From assembly GCA_017470735.1 (NCBI GenBank), contig JAFUYB010000039.1, positions 1-34,624 of the forward strand: a stretch of 34,624 bases of DNA. Reading direction: 5' to 3'. Source of the DNA: Lachnospiraceae bacterium. GTDB lineage: Bacteria; Bacillota; Clostridia; Lachnospirales; Lachnospiraceae. Below the pieces are notes generated by a model, which did not search any database, was not told where the DNA came from, and saw only the letters and a list, made by a program, of their open reading frames with translations. Shown here one piece after another: positions 1 through 8,342 of this stretch. Made by a program: the position numbers and the translations under genes. How positions within the stretch are numbered: position 1 is the first letter of the stretch; each line of letters starts with the position of its first letter.

Positions 1-28
1 CAAGAACCTGAAGTTCGTTCGTAAGTAA
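1..28 (+). CDS. C-terminal end of a BspA-like surface protein (partial)
   Basis: The window opens inside a reading frame that ends KNLKFVRK then TAA at 26-28. The last bases match the 3' end of the complete BspA-like gene at 31950-33017 with a single substitution (cgt versus cgc), and that gene ends with the same eight residues. The similarity continues past the stop codon into the downstream element at about 50-159. I infer that this is the tail of a paralogue of that leucine-rich-repeat surface protein. Only the end is visible, so its length and N-terminus are unknown. Confidence 0.75.
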
Positions 29-49
29 TTTCGGGGTCTGAAGACACCG

Positions 50-159
50 GGAAGAAAATTCGACAACAAACATAGGCGATAAGAGGGGTATGTCTTTCAC
101 TCAAATAGCGTAAACCTTTTTTCGAAGAGGAGGCCGGCATTTGCCGGTCTCTTCGTTTT
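50..159 (+). repeat. BspA-downstream repeat element, copy 1, ending in a hairpin
   Basis: This 3' element recurs twice after the second BspA-like gene (33040-33140 and 33151-33240). Shared blocks in order are TCGACAA, a TATGTCTTTC-CTCAAA block (88-102), GTAAACC followed by TTTTTTCGAAG, and a hairpin. Here the TATG begins a seven-codon reading frame (MSFTQIA) ending in TAA just before the T-rich block. The hairpin sequence differs between copies while the flanks are conserved. Confidence 0.7.
123..159 (+). terminator. Rho-independent terminator after the partial BspA gene
   Basis: CGAAGAG (123-129) pairs with CTCTTCG (149-155), and GCCGGC-type bases (133-138) pair with GCCGGT (143-148) across an ATTT loop, leaving a three-base bulge at 130-132. 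A TTTT run follows at 156-159. Confidence 0.75.
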
Positions 160-212
160 CTGCTATGATGGTGGAGCGTGCAGCCGTTTTAACGCGGATT
201 AAGGAGGATGAT

Positions 213-1232
213 ATGAAACGAAAGGGAAAGGATGACGGGGAAAAAGGCAGAGGGAAGAGCCGCTTTCTGCTGGGCGGTCTGGTCTGCCTGCTGGGACTGG
301 CGTGCGCGGCGGCAGTTTTTTATGACGGCGGTGATGGAGGGACACCGGGGCTTTCAGATCAGGAGACACCTGGCGTTCCAGAGCTTTCCGGCGAGGTGAA
401 CCAGGACAATGTGATGGTGCTGCTCAGCGCTTATGATAAGGACGGCGCGCATCTGGTCGGTTACGGAACCGATGAGGGAGATGACTGGCTGGCATACTAC
501 AACGAGGGAGACCGGCTGATTGATTCCCTCAACACTGTCGTCCATGAAGAATGCCACATTTTTACCGATGTGGGAGAAGAGAAGGAACGGATTTACGAAG
601 GGAACGAAAAATCAACCGAAGTGCCTTATACGGAGGTATTTGAAAGCAAAGAGATGGTGGATTCCGTTCCGGAGCAATGCCGGGGCAGACGGTTCGCGCC
701 ATACATTTCGGAGGCACAGGACGGACTTGTGTCCAATGTGGAGGGCGCATACGGTCTGTTGAATGAATTCAGCGCTTACAGCTGGGGGATGAACAATGTT
801 GTCGCTATGTATCCGTATCACGAAAGGTTTGCGGATGACACAGACACTTGGGGCAGCTTCATCTCCAATGGGGCGAGCAACCGGCTTGCCTATGCGGAAA
901 TGAAATATTATCTTCTGCACTACCTGCGCTATGCGAAGGAGAACTATCCGGATATCTACCGGCAGATCATGGAGAACAAGGAATTCTGCCTCGCATACAA
1001 GGACATCGACAGCCGCTACGCCGCAAGCATCGCTGAATTTGAGGATGACCTGCCAAAGATTGAAGAGAAACTAAAGCAGGCAGGGCACGAAGCGGACCAC
1101 TTGAGCGACGCGGGTGAATATTTCAGAATAGACTCCAACGGACTCGGGCTCATGACCAGCGAGTACAACACTTTTCTTGAGAAGATGGCCAAAGAACCGT
1201 ACGCGTCGATTCACCGCAAGCTGACTGAGTAG
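213..1232 (+). CDS. Membrane-anchored putative zinc metalloprotease (HExxH)
   Basis: The frame is open from 141, but the ATG at 213 is preceded by AAGGAGG (201-207), giving 339 residues. A basic N-terminus is followed by one hydrophobic segment (about 18-36) and a Gly/Pro/Asp-rich linker, so the bulk of the protein should be extracytoplasmic. HEECH at residues 111-115 fits the HExxH zinc-binding motif, and NEFSAYSW (184-191) supplies a possible third ligand, Glu185, as in gluzincins. The C-terminal part is helical and charged. I do not recognise the family; protease activity is inferred from the motif alone. The cysteine of LGLAC near residue 31 is not a good lipobox. The gene follows the terminator of the BspA tail. 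Its stop abuts the stop of the convergent gene at 1233 with no spacer. Confidence 0.7.
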   Translation: MKRKGKDDGEKGRGKSRFLLGGLVCLLGLACAAAVFYDGGDGGTPGLSDQETPGVPELSGEVNQDNVMVLLSAYDKDGAHLVGYGTDEGDDWLAYYNEGDRLIDSLNTVVHEECHIFTDVGEEKERIYEGNEKSTEVPYTEVFESKEMVDSVPEQCRGRRFAPYISEAQDGLVSNVEGAYGLLNEFSAYSWGMNNVVAMYPYHERFADDTDTWGSFISNGASNRLAYAEMKYYLLHYLRYAKENYPDIYRQIMENKEFCLAYKDIDSRYAASIAEFEDDLPKIEEKLKQAGHEADHLSDAGEYFRIDSNGLGLMTSEYNTFLEKMAKEPYASIHRKLTE

Positions 1233-3575
1233 TCAGTCCTGGGATCGGTGGTGATGATCCAAAGACCAGTTCTCCCATACGACCGCAAAGGCAAGCAGCA
1301 TCAGAAGCCCTGCAAACGCGAACCGTACTTTCTTCGGGAGGTACGGTTCTTTTTCGATATGCAATAGTACGGTCAGACCAAGGTCGTTGACATAACCGTC
1401 TTTGCCATTGACGAAGAGCTCGCCCTCATAGGCATCGATGTAGTAGCTGTCGTATTTGGTGAAGAATGTAATGTCCGCTTTATCGGACTCTAATTTTTCG
1501 ATGTGAAGCGTGTAATGCCCGCCCGGAACCGTTTTTTCTTCCCGGATATTCTGATCGTCAGAGGCTTTGATATTGACAGTCGAATGTCCGGGCGGAACAA
1601 TCGTGTCAAACGAAAGCTTGATCCGGTTATTTTTGACGGATTTTTTTCCGATGGTTGCTGTATACAGGGTGCTGTCGTCATCAGATAAAGTAATCTGATA
1701 ATCAGAAAAATCGGTGTAACCATCTTTGCATTTCGCCGGAAGTGAAATGCGGTTGAAGGATTTCCGGACATAAAAATCCTGCTCGATATCGGTGATGCTG
1801 CCTGTGTCGATTGCCGCGTAATGCCGCTGCTTGCCTTTGGTGTAAATCCGGAAGTGGTCGGCCATGACGGATCCGCCTGCGACATACACGAAGTCCAGAC
1901 AGACGAATACCGTGATCAAAAGACCGCATAATATGGGGAGGAAATGCGTTTTATGGTTGGAAAAAAACAGCGGGAATTTCGTATCAACCGAAGTATTGGC
2001 AGAATATATCGCATTGCCGTCTGGATCAGATCGAGCTGAAGATTTTCCAAAAATCAGATCATCGAATCCGCCCCATGCCAGGATCAGCATGACCGGTACG
2101 AAGGGCGCGGAATAAAATGCCCGCGCCTCCCAGAAGAAATAAAATACAATGCCGCCGAGCAGGGTGATGACAAGTACAAACATCGGAGCGGGAATCTTTT
2201 TTCCAAAAGAAGTAATGCAGAATAAAAACAGCCCCGCGATGGTCAGCAGCCGGAAGGCCTGGCAGTATAAAATGAACAGGTCTTTATTGTCACCGGCGAG
2301 GAAAGCGTACAGCGGACTTTTGACTTCTCCGGAAATGATGCGCCGGGAAATGCCGCCGTAACCGTCCGACCAGACGGTAGCGGTTTTACGCGCCCACAGA
2401 TCGATTGTCCCGGGGATTCCGTTTTTCTGATAATGATGGATCGCGCGCTTTAGGCAGAGCAGGGTCTTGTTGTCGTCGTCGCTTAAGGATTTGACAAACT
2501 GTATGTCACTCCCGTTGGTTTCGAGATTGCCGGTGCCGTGCGCGCCCATGGCAAGCCAATATGTGATCGGGCGGTTGTACGGCATCAGCTCGCCAAAATG
2601 CGTGGAGCGGATGTGTGAGAACGCGCCGAAAGAAACTGCGGCGACAACCAGGATGATTCCCGAACACAGAACGAGCTGTCTGTATTTTGCGATCAGAGAA
2701 GGCTTCTTGGAAATAGCCGCTCTTCCTTTGCCGAACAGGCAGAACGGAGCGATCAGGCAGATCGCGATAAACGGAAACACTGCCGTCGGGCGCAGCTGGT
2801 ACCCCAGGAAAAGCAGAAAGCCCTCCAGAGCGGACAGCAGCAGCCGGAAAGACATATTTTTGACCCGCCAGATCCGCAGGGCGACATAAGGGATCGCCAT
2901 CATCAGTGGAATGCTCAGGCTGTTGGAATAGTACCAGAAGGTAAAGCCGTAAAACAGCGGGTTGAGCACGCACAGAAGCAGCACCTGGTTAGCGGCTTTG
3001 ATGTCGAACATTTCTTTGACGAGCATCCATGAAAAAAACGCGCCGAGAACCATAGCGGCGGCGTTGACAGACTGCAGATAAGGGACGATATTGGAGATGC
3101 CTGCCGCAAACAGCAGGCGGATGATCTTGCTGGTCATCCAGATGAAAAAATAATTATTCCCAAAAGAAAGCAATTCGCCCGGATGCTTGTTGTCAACGGG
3201 AATTGATGCGTGGTCTGTCAGGTAGCAGGCGGCATCGGCATCCTGATAGGCGTCATTGCGCAGGTTGGCATCAAACTGTGTGAGCAGAACGGCAAAGACC
3301 AGTACCATAAACCCATGCAGCGCAACGGTAATGATATACTGCGTCCGCGTGGAATCCTGCCGGGCGATCCAAAGAAATCCGAGGCGGATCAAAAGCGCCA
3401 GCAGGGCAAACAAAAACAGTCCGAAGAAGAAAGTAAAGCCGGCGTTTTGTTCTTTGACAAGAGTGATTTCTGAAATTTCCCTGACCGTGCCAATGCCGAT
3501 CCATACAAAACAGACTGTCAGAAAGGCGATGACGATTTTTTGAAAGAGCAGGTAAGCGGTTTGTATTTTTTGCAT
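1233..3575 (-). CDS. Large polytopic membrane protein, probable GT-C glycosyltransferase
   Basis: 780 residues starting at ATG 3575, preceded on the coding strand by AAGGAA. Many hydrophobic segments alternate with short loops over the first ~500 residues. A soluble, beta-rich extracytoplasmic region (about 560-740) follows, and a last membrane segment lies near the C-terminus. The first outer loop carries acidic residues (NDAYQDADAACYL), the position where GT-C enzymes keep catalytic Asp/Glu. Established knowledge: GT-C enzymes use polyprenyl-phosphate sugars made by GtrB-type transferases, and the next gene upstream in this operon is of that type. I infer that this protein transfers a lipid-linked sugar to a surface glycan or protein outside the cell. 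A wholly different polytopic family remains possible. It converges on the metalloprotease gene. Confidence 0.6.
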   Translation of the reverse strand: MQKIQTAYLLFQKIVIAFLTVCFVWIGIGTVREISEITLVKEQNAGFTFFFGLFLFALLALLIRLGFLWIARQDSTRTQYIITVALHGFMVLVFAVLLTQFDANLRNDAYQDADAACYLTDHASIPVDNKHPGELLSFGNNYFFIWMTSKIIRLLFAAGISNIVPYLQSVNAAAMVLGAFFSWMLVKEMFDIKAANQVLLLCVLNPLFYGFTFWYYSNSLSIPLMMAIPYVALRIWRVKNMSFRLLLSALEGFLLFLGYQLRPTAVFPFIAICLIAPFCLFGKGRAAISKKPSLIAKYRQLVLCSGIILVVAAVSFGAFSHIRSTHFGELMPYNRPITYWLAMGAHGTGNLETNGSDIQFVKSLSDDDNKTLLCLKRAIHHYQKNGIPGTIDLWARKTATVWSDGYGGISRRIISGEVKSPLYAFLAGDNKDLFILYCQAFRLLTIAGLFLFCITSFGKKIPAPMFVLVITLLGGIVFYFFWEARAFYSAPFVPVMLILAWGGFDDLIFGKSSARSDPDGNAIYSANTSVDTKFPLFFSNHKTHFLPILCGLLITVFVCLDFVYVAGGSVMADHFRIYTKGKQRHYAAIDTGSITDIEQDFYVRKSFNRISLPAKCKDGYTDFSDYQITLSDDDSTLYTATIGKKSVKNNRIKLSFDTIVPPGHSTVNIKASDDQNIREEKTVPGGHYTLHIEKLESDKADITFFTKYDSYYIDAYEGELFVNGKDGYVNDLGLTVLLHIEKEPYLPKKVRFAFAGLLMLLAFAVVWENWSLDHHHRSQD

Positions 3576-3658
3576 TGCGGTTCCTTAAAATACTGTCATT
3601 TGTTGATAAAATTTGCTCAACATGGGCAAGTAATAATGCCAATTGTTTTTATAAATAA

Positions 3659-4621
3659 TTATTGATCTATGTCATAAGTCCGCTCGCTGATAATGTAGCG
3701 CGGACGGTGCTTGACCTCGAGATAGATTTTGCCGATGTATTCGCCGATGATGCCGAGCGACAAAAGCTGGATGCCGCCAAAGAAGCAGATGATGCAGGTC
3801 GTCGATGCCCAGCCGGGCACGACGAAGCCGCGGATGGACTGCACGATAGCCCACACAATTCCCGCAAGGCTTACAAAAGCGAATAAAAAACCGAGCACAA
3901 GCACCAGGCGGATCGGGCGGATCGACAGGCTTGTGATGCCGTCGAGCGCGAGGGCAAGCATCTTGGAGATCGGATAATGGGATTCTCCGGCAAGCCTTTC
4001 GTGGCGCGAATAATAGACCGTCGTGCTCGGGAAACCGACCAGCGGGATCATGCCGCGCAGGAACAGATTGACCTCCTGGAAATCGGCGAATTCCTGCAAT
4101 ACGCGGGAGGAGATCAGACGGTAATCCGCGTGGTTGAATACGACCTCGACGCCCATTGCGTTCAGCAGTTTATAAAAGCTTTCCGCCGTAAACCGCTTGA
4201 AAAAAGTGTCCGTATCGCGGGAGCCGCGCACGCCGTAGACGACCTCAAAGCCCTCGCGGTACTGACGCAGCATTTCGTCCATGGCGTTGATGTCGTCCTG
4301 CCCGTCGCAGTCGATCGAAATAGTGATGTCACAACGATCCTTTGCCTCCATCAGACCGGCAAGGACCGCGTTCTGATGTCCGCGGTTGCGGCTCTGTGAA
4401 ATGCCAAGGAAGTGCTCATCCTCTTTTGCAAGCTGGCATATGATATCCCAGGTGGTATCGCTGCTGCCGTCGTTGACAAAAAGGATCCGGCTGTCGCCAG
4501 AGATCATGCCGAGATCCACCAGCCGGTTCAGCTTGTCCGAAAACATCGGCGCGGTCACCGGCAGGACGGCTTCTTCATTGTAGCATGGGATCACAATGTA
4601 TAATATTGGAAGCTTTTTCAT
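3659..4621 (-). CDS. GtrB/DPM1-type polyisoprenyl-phosphate glycosyltransferase (GT2)
   Basis: The frame is open from 4693, but the ATG at 4621 (MKKLPILYIV) starts exactly where GT2 proteins of this type start and has an AAGGA upstream, giving 320 residues. GT-A landmarks are VIPCYNEE near residue 12, FVNDGSSDTTW, and the metal-binding DCDGQDD. Two hydrophobic helices lie near the C-terminus (about 235-260 and 270-292). Family knowledge: such enzymes load a sugar from a UDP- or GDP-sugar onto undecaprenyl or dolichyl phosphate at the inner membrane face. The stop of the small gene at 4629 lies 7 bases upstream, and the polytopic protein follows 83 bases downstream, so the three are likely co-transcribed. 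Which sugar is used cannot be read from the sequence. Confidence 0.88.
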   Translation of the reverse strand: MKKLPILYIVIPCYNEEAVLPVTAPMFSDKLNRLVDLGMISGDSRILFVNDGSSDTTWDIICQLAKEDEHFLGISQSRNRGHQNAVLAGLMEAKDRCDITISIDCDGQDDINAMDEMLRQYREGFEVVYGVRGSRDTDTFFKRFTAESFYKLLNAMGVEVVFNHADYRLISSRVLQEFADFQEVNLFLRGMIPLVGFPSTTVYYSRHERLAGESHYPISKMLALALDGITSLSIRPIRLVLVLGFLFAFVSLAGIVWAIVQSIRGFVVPGWASTTCIICFFGGIQLLSLGIIGEYIGKIYLEVKHRPRYIISERTYDIDQ

Positions 4622-4628
4622 GGCGGTT

Positions 4629-4817
4629 TTATTCCTTATTCGCTGTGCTCCGGTGAATTTCCAGTGGTTCCGTCGGGATACCCATTGCTTCAAGCTGCGC
4701 CTTGACGATCAAAAGCTGGTAGTCAATCTCCGCCTCCCGGTCAGCGGCAGTCTTAATGCGCTGCAAATTTGCGAAAGTATTGATCAAATCCTTAGATTGT
4801 TCTGTTGCGTTTGCCAT
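4629..4817 (-). CDS. Small hypothetical protein, 62 aa (family member A)
   Basis: I chose the ATG at 4817 because GGGAGGTG lies just upstream; a further in-frame ATG at 4832 falls before that site. The product starts MANATEQSKDLINTF, is soluble and probably mostly helical. It shares a pattern with the 55-residue protein at 26832-26999: LI..F...QRIK, then DY, then KA.L.A.GI...L.I. It may be distantly related to the protein at 19863-20054. I recognise no known domain. It is the first gene of the leftward operon, 7 bases before the GtrB-type transferase, so it may assist or regulate that glycosylation system, but the other copies sit elsewhere. Confidence 0.7.
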   Translation of the reverse strand: MANATEQSKDLINTFANLQRIKTAADREAEIDYQLLIVKAQLEAMGIPTEPLEIHRSTANKE

Positions 4818-4860
4818 AGCGGCACCTCCCAATCGATTCTGCCAATCACATATATTTCAT

Positions 4861-4888
4861 ATTATAGCAAATAAAACTTCCTTTTCAT
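4861..4888 (-). promoter_or_regulatory. Promoter for the leftward small-protein/glycosyltransferase operon
   Basis: On the minus strand there is a perfect -10 TATAAT (4861-4866) and a -35-like ATGAAA (4883-4888), 16 bases apart. It lies 44 bases before the small gene's ATG. It overlaps the promoter region of the divergent sulfotransferase operon. Confidence 0.55.
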
Positions 4889-4907
4889 AGAAATTTTATA
4901 GAAACAA

Positions 4908-4916
4908 TGGTATAAT
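4908..4916 (+). promoter_or_regulatory. Extended -10 promoter for the sulfotransferase operon
   Basis: TGG-TATAAT: the -10 hexamer at 4911-4916 is preceded by TG at the extended -10 position. There is no convincing -35. It is 40 bases before the first sulfotransferase ATG and may drive the whole 4956-15686 gene run. The same ATGGTATAAT string occurs at the right end of the window (34579-34588). Confidence 0.6.
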
Positions 4917-4955
4917 ACACCATAATTTTACATCTGCAACATTTAGGAGAAGAGC

Positions 4956-6053
4956 ATGAGCACAGTCTATCTGCATATCGGCATGCCCAAGACGGCGACG
5001 ACGGCGCTGCAGACATTCCTGCCGCTGAATCAAAAGATTTTAAACCGCCAGGGGTTTGTTTATCCGGACATGCCGTTTCATTTTGACGGCATCGGCATCC
5101 GGCGCAACGGGCATTTTTTGACCTTTTGGATGAGGCGCAAGCAGCATCCGGAGTGGAAAAAGGGCTTTGAGGTCGTGGAAAAAGCGACGCGCCGGTATGA
5201 GAACATCATTCTTTCTGACGAGAATCTCTGGAGCCGGCAGCGTTTGAAGAAATTCTGGAAGCGTGTCAAAAAAAAGATTTACCGGATGAACGCCGATATC
5301 AAAGTGATCGTCTACCTGCGCCGGCAGGACGACCAGGTCGAGTCCCATTGGAATCAAAAGGTCAAGAGCTATAAGGTGCATATCACCAAGAGCTTTGAGG
5401 ACTATATGCGGGACGGCGGGTATGATTATATGCCGTTTGATTACGACAAGGCGCTTGACCGGATCGCTGACCGCATCGGCAAGGAGAATCTGATCGTCCG
5501 TCCCTTTGAGAAGCAGCAGTTTGTCGGCGGCACGATTTTTTCTGATTTTATCAATGCTTTAGGGCTGGAATACACGGACGAATACGAGCTGCCGCCCTAC
5601 ACGGCCAATGTCCGTCTGCCGGACAACGCGGTTGAGATCAAGCGTCAGGTGAATCATCTGTTCGAGGGCAATGACCTTTACGATTTCTACAGTGAGGCGA
5701 TCGTGGGCGCGTTCGGCACAGGTCTTTTAAAAGAAAGACCCCGTCCGAAGACGAGCATGTTCTCCCCCGAACAGCGCGCGGAATTCATGAAACGGTACGA
5801 AGAAGGCAATGCCTATGTGGCGAGGGAATACCTCGGACGGGAAGACGGCGTGCTGTTCTATGACGATCCGGACGCGCTGCCGCAGTGGAAGCCGGATGAC
5901 CGTGAGATGATGGAGGATACGGTGCGGATCTTAGGCGGCGCGGATGTCTACCTGTACGAGCAGCAGGAAGAGATCCGGCGGCAGATTCAGGAGATTTATG
6001 ATACATTGCCGTTCGCGGCATACCGCAGACTGGCAGGAAAAAAGAAACCGTGA
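4956..6053 (+). CDS. Sulfotransferase-like protein, paralogue 1
   Basis: 365 residues from the ATG after TTTAGGAGAAGAGC. The N-terminus has a beta strand plus P-loop-like motif, HIGMPKTATT (7-16), matching the 5'-phosphosulfate-binding loop of PAPS-dependent sulfotransferases. This copy has Ala where four others have Gly (KTATT versus KTGTT). YLRRQDDQVES (120-130) places Arg122 and Ser130 eight residues apart, the spacing of the 3'-phosphate-binding Arg/Ser pair in SULT enzymes. NIILSDE (83-89) and a basic tail with the pattern LPFxAYRRL complete the conserved features. There is no signal peptide, so it should act in the cytoplasm on a lipid-linked or nucleotide-activated glycan. It is first of five tandem copies and most like copy 5 (both have IGIRRNGHFLT). 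The acceptor is unknown. Confidence 0.75.
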   Translation: MSTVYLHIGMPKTATTALQTFLPLNQKILNRQGFVYPDMPFHFDGIGIRRNGHFLTFWMRRKQHPEWKKGFEVVEKATRRYENIILSDENLWSRQRLKKFWKRVKKKIYRMNADIKVIVYLRRQDDQVESHWNQKVKSYKVHITKSFEDYMRDGGYDYMPFDYDKALDRIADRIGKENLIVRPFEKQQFVGGTIFSDFINALGLEYTDEYELPPYTANVRLPDNAVEIKRQVNHLFEGNDLYDFYSEAIVGAFGTGLLKERPRPKTSMFSPEQRAEFMKRYEEGNAYVAREYLGREDGVLFYDDPDALPQWKPDDREMMEDTVRILGGADVYLYEQQEEIRRQIQEIYDTLPFAAYRRLAGKKKP

Positions 6054-6120
6054 TGGTTCACGGCCGGCAAAGCAGGCCGGGCGACTGCAGACAGACCGGC
6101 ATATTATTTAAGGAGGCGAA

Positions 6121-7233
6121 ATGAGCACAGTTTACTTGCACATCGGCACAGCGAAAACAGGCACGACTTCGCTGCAGAGATTCTTTCAGATCAATAAAAA
6201 AGTATTCAAGAAAAAGGGCTTTTCCTATCCGGAGATGCCGTTTACATTTAAAGACGCGGCAGACGCGCGCAATGCGCATTTTCTGACGCTTTGGAATGAT
6301 CAGGCGGATGACCGCTGGAGCAAGGGCTTTGAGATCGTCAGGAAAAAGCTGGAAAAATATGACAATATCATTTTGTCCGATGAGCAGCTGTGGATCGTGC
6401 AGCCGGCGGAAGGCTTCTGGGAGAGCGTCAAGGATGAGATCGCGAAGCTCGGGGCGGATTTGAAGGTCATCGTCTATCTGCGCCCGCAGGATCAGATGGC
6501 GGAGTCCCATTGGAATCAGCGGGTCAAGGGCAGACCGAAGCTGGCAGAGACCTTTACGGAGTTCCTAAACGGGGGCGGCTACAATTTCTTTCCGCTGGAT
6601 TATGGCAAGACCGTGGACTGGGCGGCAGATCATGTCGGCAGGGAGAACCTGACGGTCCGCGTTTTTGAGCAGCAGCAGTTTACCGGAGGCAGTTTGTTCG
6701 CGGACTTTCTGCAGATTCTGGGCCTGGGGCTTTCGGATGAGTACCGGCAGCCGGCCCATGTGTCGAATCTGCGCCTGCCGGACAATGTCGTCGAGATCAA
6801 GAGGCTGATCAATTCAATCGACTCATATCAGAAGTCGGGCATCCCGAATTTTTACTGGGATGCGATCCGCAAGTCATACGGGCTCGGCACGATGAAGGAG
6901 ATCCCGGAGCACAAGGCGGGCATGTTCTCACCTGAGGAGCGTGAGGAATACATGAGCCAGTTTGCCGAGAGCAATGCGCATGTGGCAAAGGAATACCTGA
7001 ACCGCGCAGACGGCAAGCTCTTTTACGGCGAACTGTCAGAGCTGCCGAAGTGGCAGATGGACGAGAGGGAGATGCTGATGGACATCATCCGTGTGTTTGC
7101 CGGAGCGGATGTCTATTTGTACCAGAGGCAGGAGGAGCTGGCGGCAGAGCTTCGTGAGCTGTACAACAGCCTGCCCTTCCGCGCGTACCGCAAGCTGATC
7201 GGGAACAAAGAAAATCCGGAGGAAAAGGCTTGA
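6121..7233 (+). CDS. Sulfotransferase-like protein, paralogue 2
   Basis: 370 residues, ATG directly after AAGGAGGCGAA. HIGTAKTGTTSLQ (7-19) is the PAPS loop and YLRPQDQMAES supplies the Arg/Ser pair with the eight-residue spacing. The C-terminus carries the family tail (NSLPFRAYRKL). It is closest to the remote sixth copy at 33282-34457: both share SLQRF, PQDQMAESHWNQ, SNLRLP and YGLGTMKEIP. The 67-base gap before it contains a GC-rich inverted repeat (CGGCC/GGCCG) that might be a processing or attenuation hairpin. Its stop codon overlaps the start of the next gene (TTGA), so the two are translationally coupled. Confidence 0.75.
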   Translation: MSTVYLHIGTAKTGTTSLQRFFQINKKVFKKKGFSYPEMPFTFKDAADARNAHFLTLWNDQADDRWSKGFEIVRKKLEKYDNIILSDEQLWIVQPAEGFWESVKDEIAKLGADLKVIVYLRPQDQMAESHWNQRVKGRPKLAETFTEFLNGGGYNFFPLDYGKTVDWAADHVGRENLTVRVFEQQQFTGGSLFADFLQILGLGLSDEYRQPAHVSNLRLPDNVVEIKRLINSIDSYQKSGIPNFYWDAIRKSYGLGTMKEIPEHKAGMFSPEEREEYMSQFAESNAHVAKEYLNRADGKLFYGELSELPKWQMDEREMLMDIIRVFAGADVYLYQRQEELAAELRELYNSLPFRAYRKLIGNKENPEEKA

Positions 7234-8342
7234 GCACAGTCTACATCCATGCAGGGACACCGAAGACCGGTTCAACGGCGCTGCAGGATTTTCTGCCGGA
7301 GAACCAGTCCATACTGAACCGTCACGGTTTTTCATTTCCGGAGGTGCCGCTCTATTTTCGGGGCGTTGCGCCTCATCAGACTGCGCATTTTCTGGCGATG
7401 TGGGAGCCGGACGGCAATGTACCCGAATCCTGGGACGCGGGATTTGAGATTGTCGAAAAGGCGCTGCGCCAGCACGAGAATATTATCATTTCAGACGAAC
7501 AGGTGTGGTGGCGGCAGCACAAAGAGGGCTTCTGGGAGGAAGTGACCAGACGGTTTTCGGCGATGGGCGCTGACCTGAAGGTGATCATTTATCTGCGCCG
7601 TCAGGACGATCAGATCGAATCGTTTTACAATGAAAAGGTCAAAGGGATGCCCAAGCTGGTGCTGACCTTTTCGGAATATCTGTCGGAGGGGTGGAACGAT
7701 TATTTTCCGCTGGATTATGACAAGGAACTGGACCGGTTCGCGTCGTATCTCGGCAAGGAAAATGTGATTGTCCGCGTCTATGAAAAGGGGCGGTTCGTCG
7801 GAGGCAATATTTTCGCGGATTTTCTGGATGCGGTCGGTCTGGCATTGACCGATGAATACCGGCTGCCACAGCGCCATGCCAATACGCGCTGGCCGGAGCA
7901 TGTCGTTGAGGTCAAGCGGATGGTGAATCGCGCCAATTCCTACCATCGCCGCAGAGTGCCGAATTTCTACCGCAATGCGATTGAAGAGGCATACGGCATC
8001 GGCACGGCCAAGGAATTTCCGGTGCAGGAATACGGGATGTTTTCATCCGAGGAGCGTGCCGCGTTTATGGCGCAATACGAAGAAGGCAACGCCTATGTGG
8101 CGAGGGAATATTTAGGGCGCGAGGACGGGATTTTGTTCCGCGAGGCGGCGGGAAATCTGCCGCAGTGGAAACCCGATGAAAAGGAACTGCTCGAGGATGC
8201 TGTCCGCGTGATGGCGGGAGCGGATGTTTATTTGTACAAGGAACTGGAGAAAATGGAGCGTCAGGCAGCCAAGATCCGTGACAGCGCGCCCTACAGGCTC
8301 TATTTGAAATTGCGCAAGATCCGGCGGAGGGGTGGCAAATGA
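7230..8342 (+). CDS. Sulfotransferase-like protein, paralogue 3 (TTG start)
   Basis: 370 residues. The start is a TTG at 7230 overlapping the previous TGA, with GGAGG upstream at the right distance. Translation from it gives STVYIHAGTPKTGST, aligned with the ATG starts of the sister genes. The PAPS loop is HAGTPKTGST, with Ser replacing the second Thr of the loop. The Arg/Ser pair is in YLRRQDDQIES, but the usual HWNQ that follows is FYNE, so this is the most divergent copy at the presumed active site. The tail is DSAPYRLYLKL. It may prefer a different acceptor from its neighbours. Its stop overlaps the next start (ATGA). Confidence 0.75.
   Translation: MSTVYIHAGTPKTGSTALQDFLPENQSILNRHGFSFPEVPLYFRGVAPHQTAHFLAMWEPDGNVPESWDAGFEIVEKALRQHENIIISDEQVWWRQHKEGFWEEVTRRFSAMGADLKVIIYLRRQDDQIESFYNEKVKGMPKLVLTFSEYLSEGWNDYFPLDYDKELDRFASYLGKENVIVRVYEKGRFVGGNIFADFLDAVGLALTDEYRLPQRHANTRWPEHVVEVKRMVNRANSYHRRRVPNFYRNAIEEAYGIGTAKEFPVQEYGMFSSEERAAFMAQYEEGNAYVAREYLGREDGILFREAAGNLPQWKPDEKELLEDAVRVMAGADVYLYKELEKMERQAAKIRDSAPYRLYLKLRKIRRRGGK

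Noticed and set aside
50..67. TTCGACA is the reverse complement of a Spo0A box (TGTCGAA), also seen near 33050.
   Set aside because: It is a seven-base match inside the repeated 3' element with no promoter next to it, so a Spo0A role is not supported.
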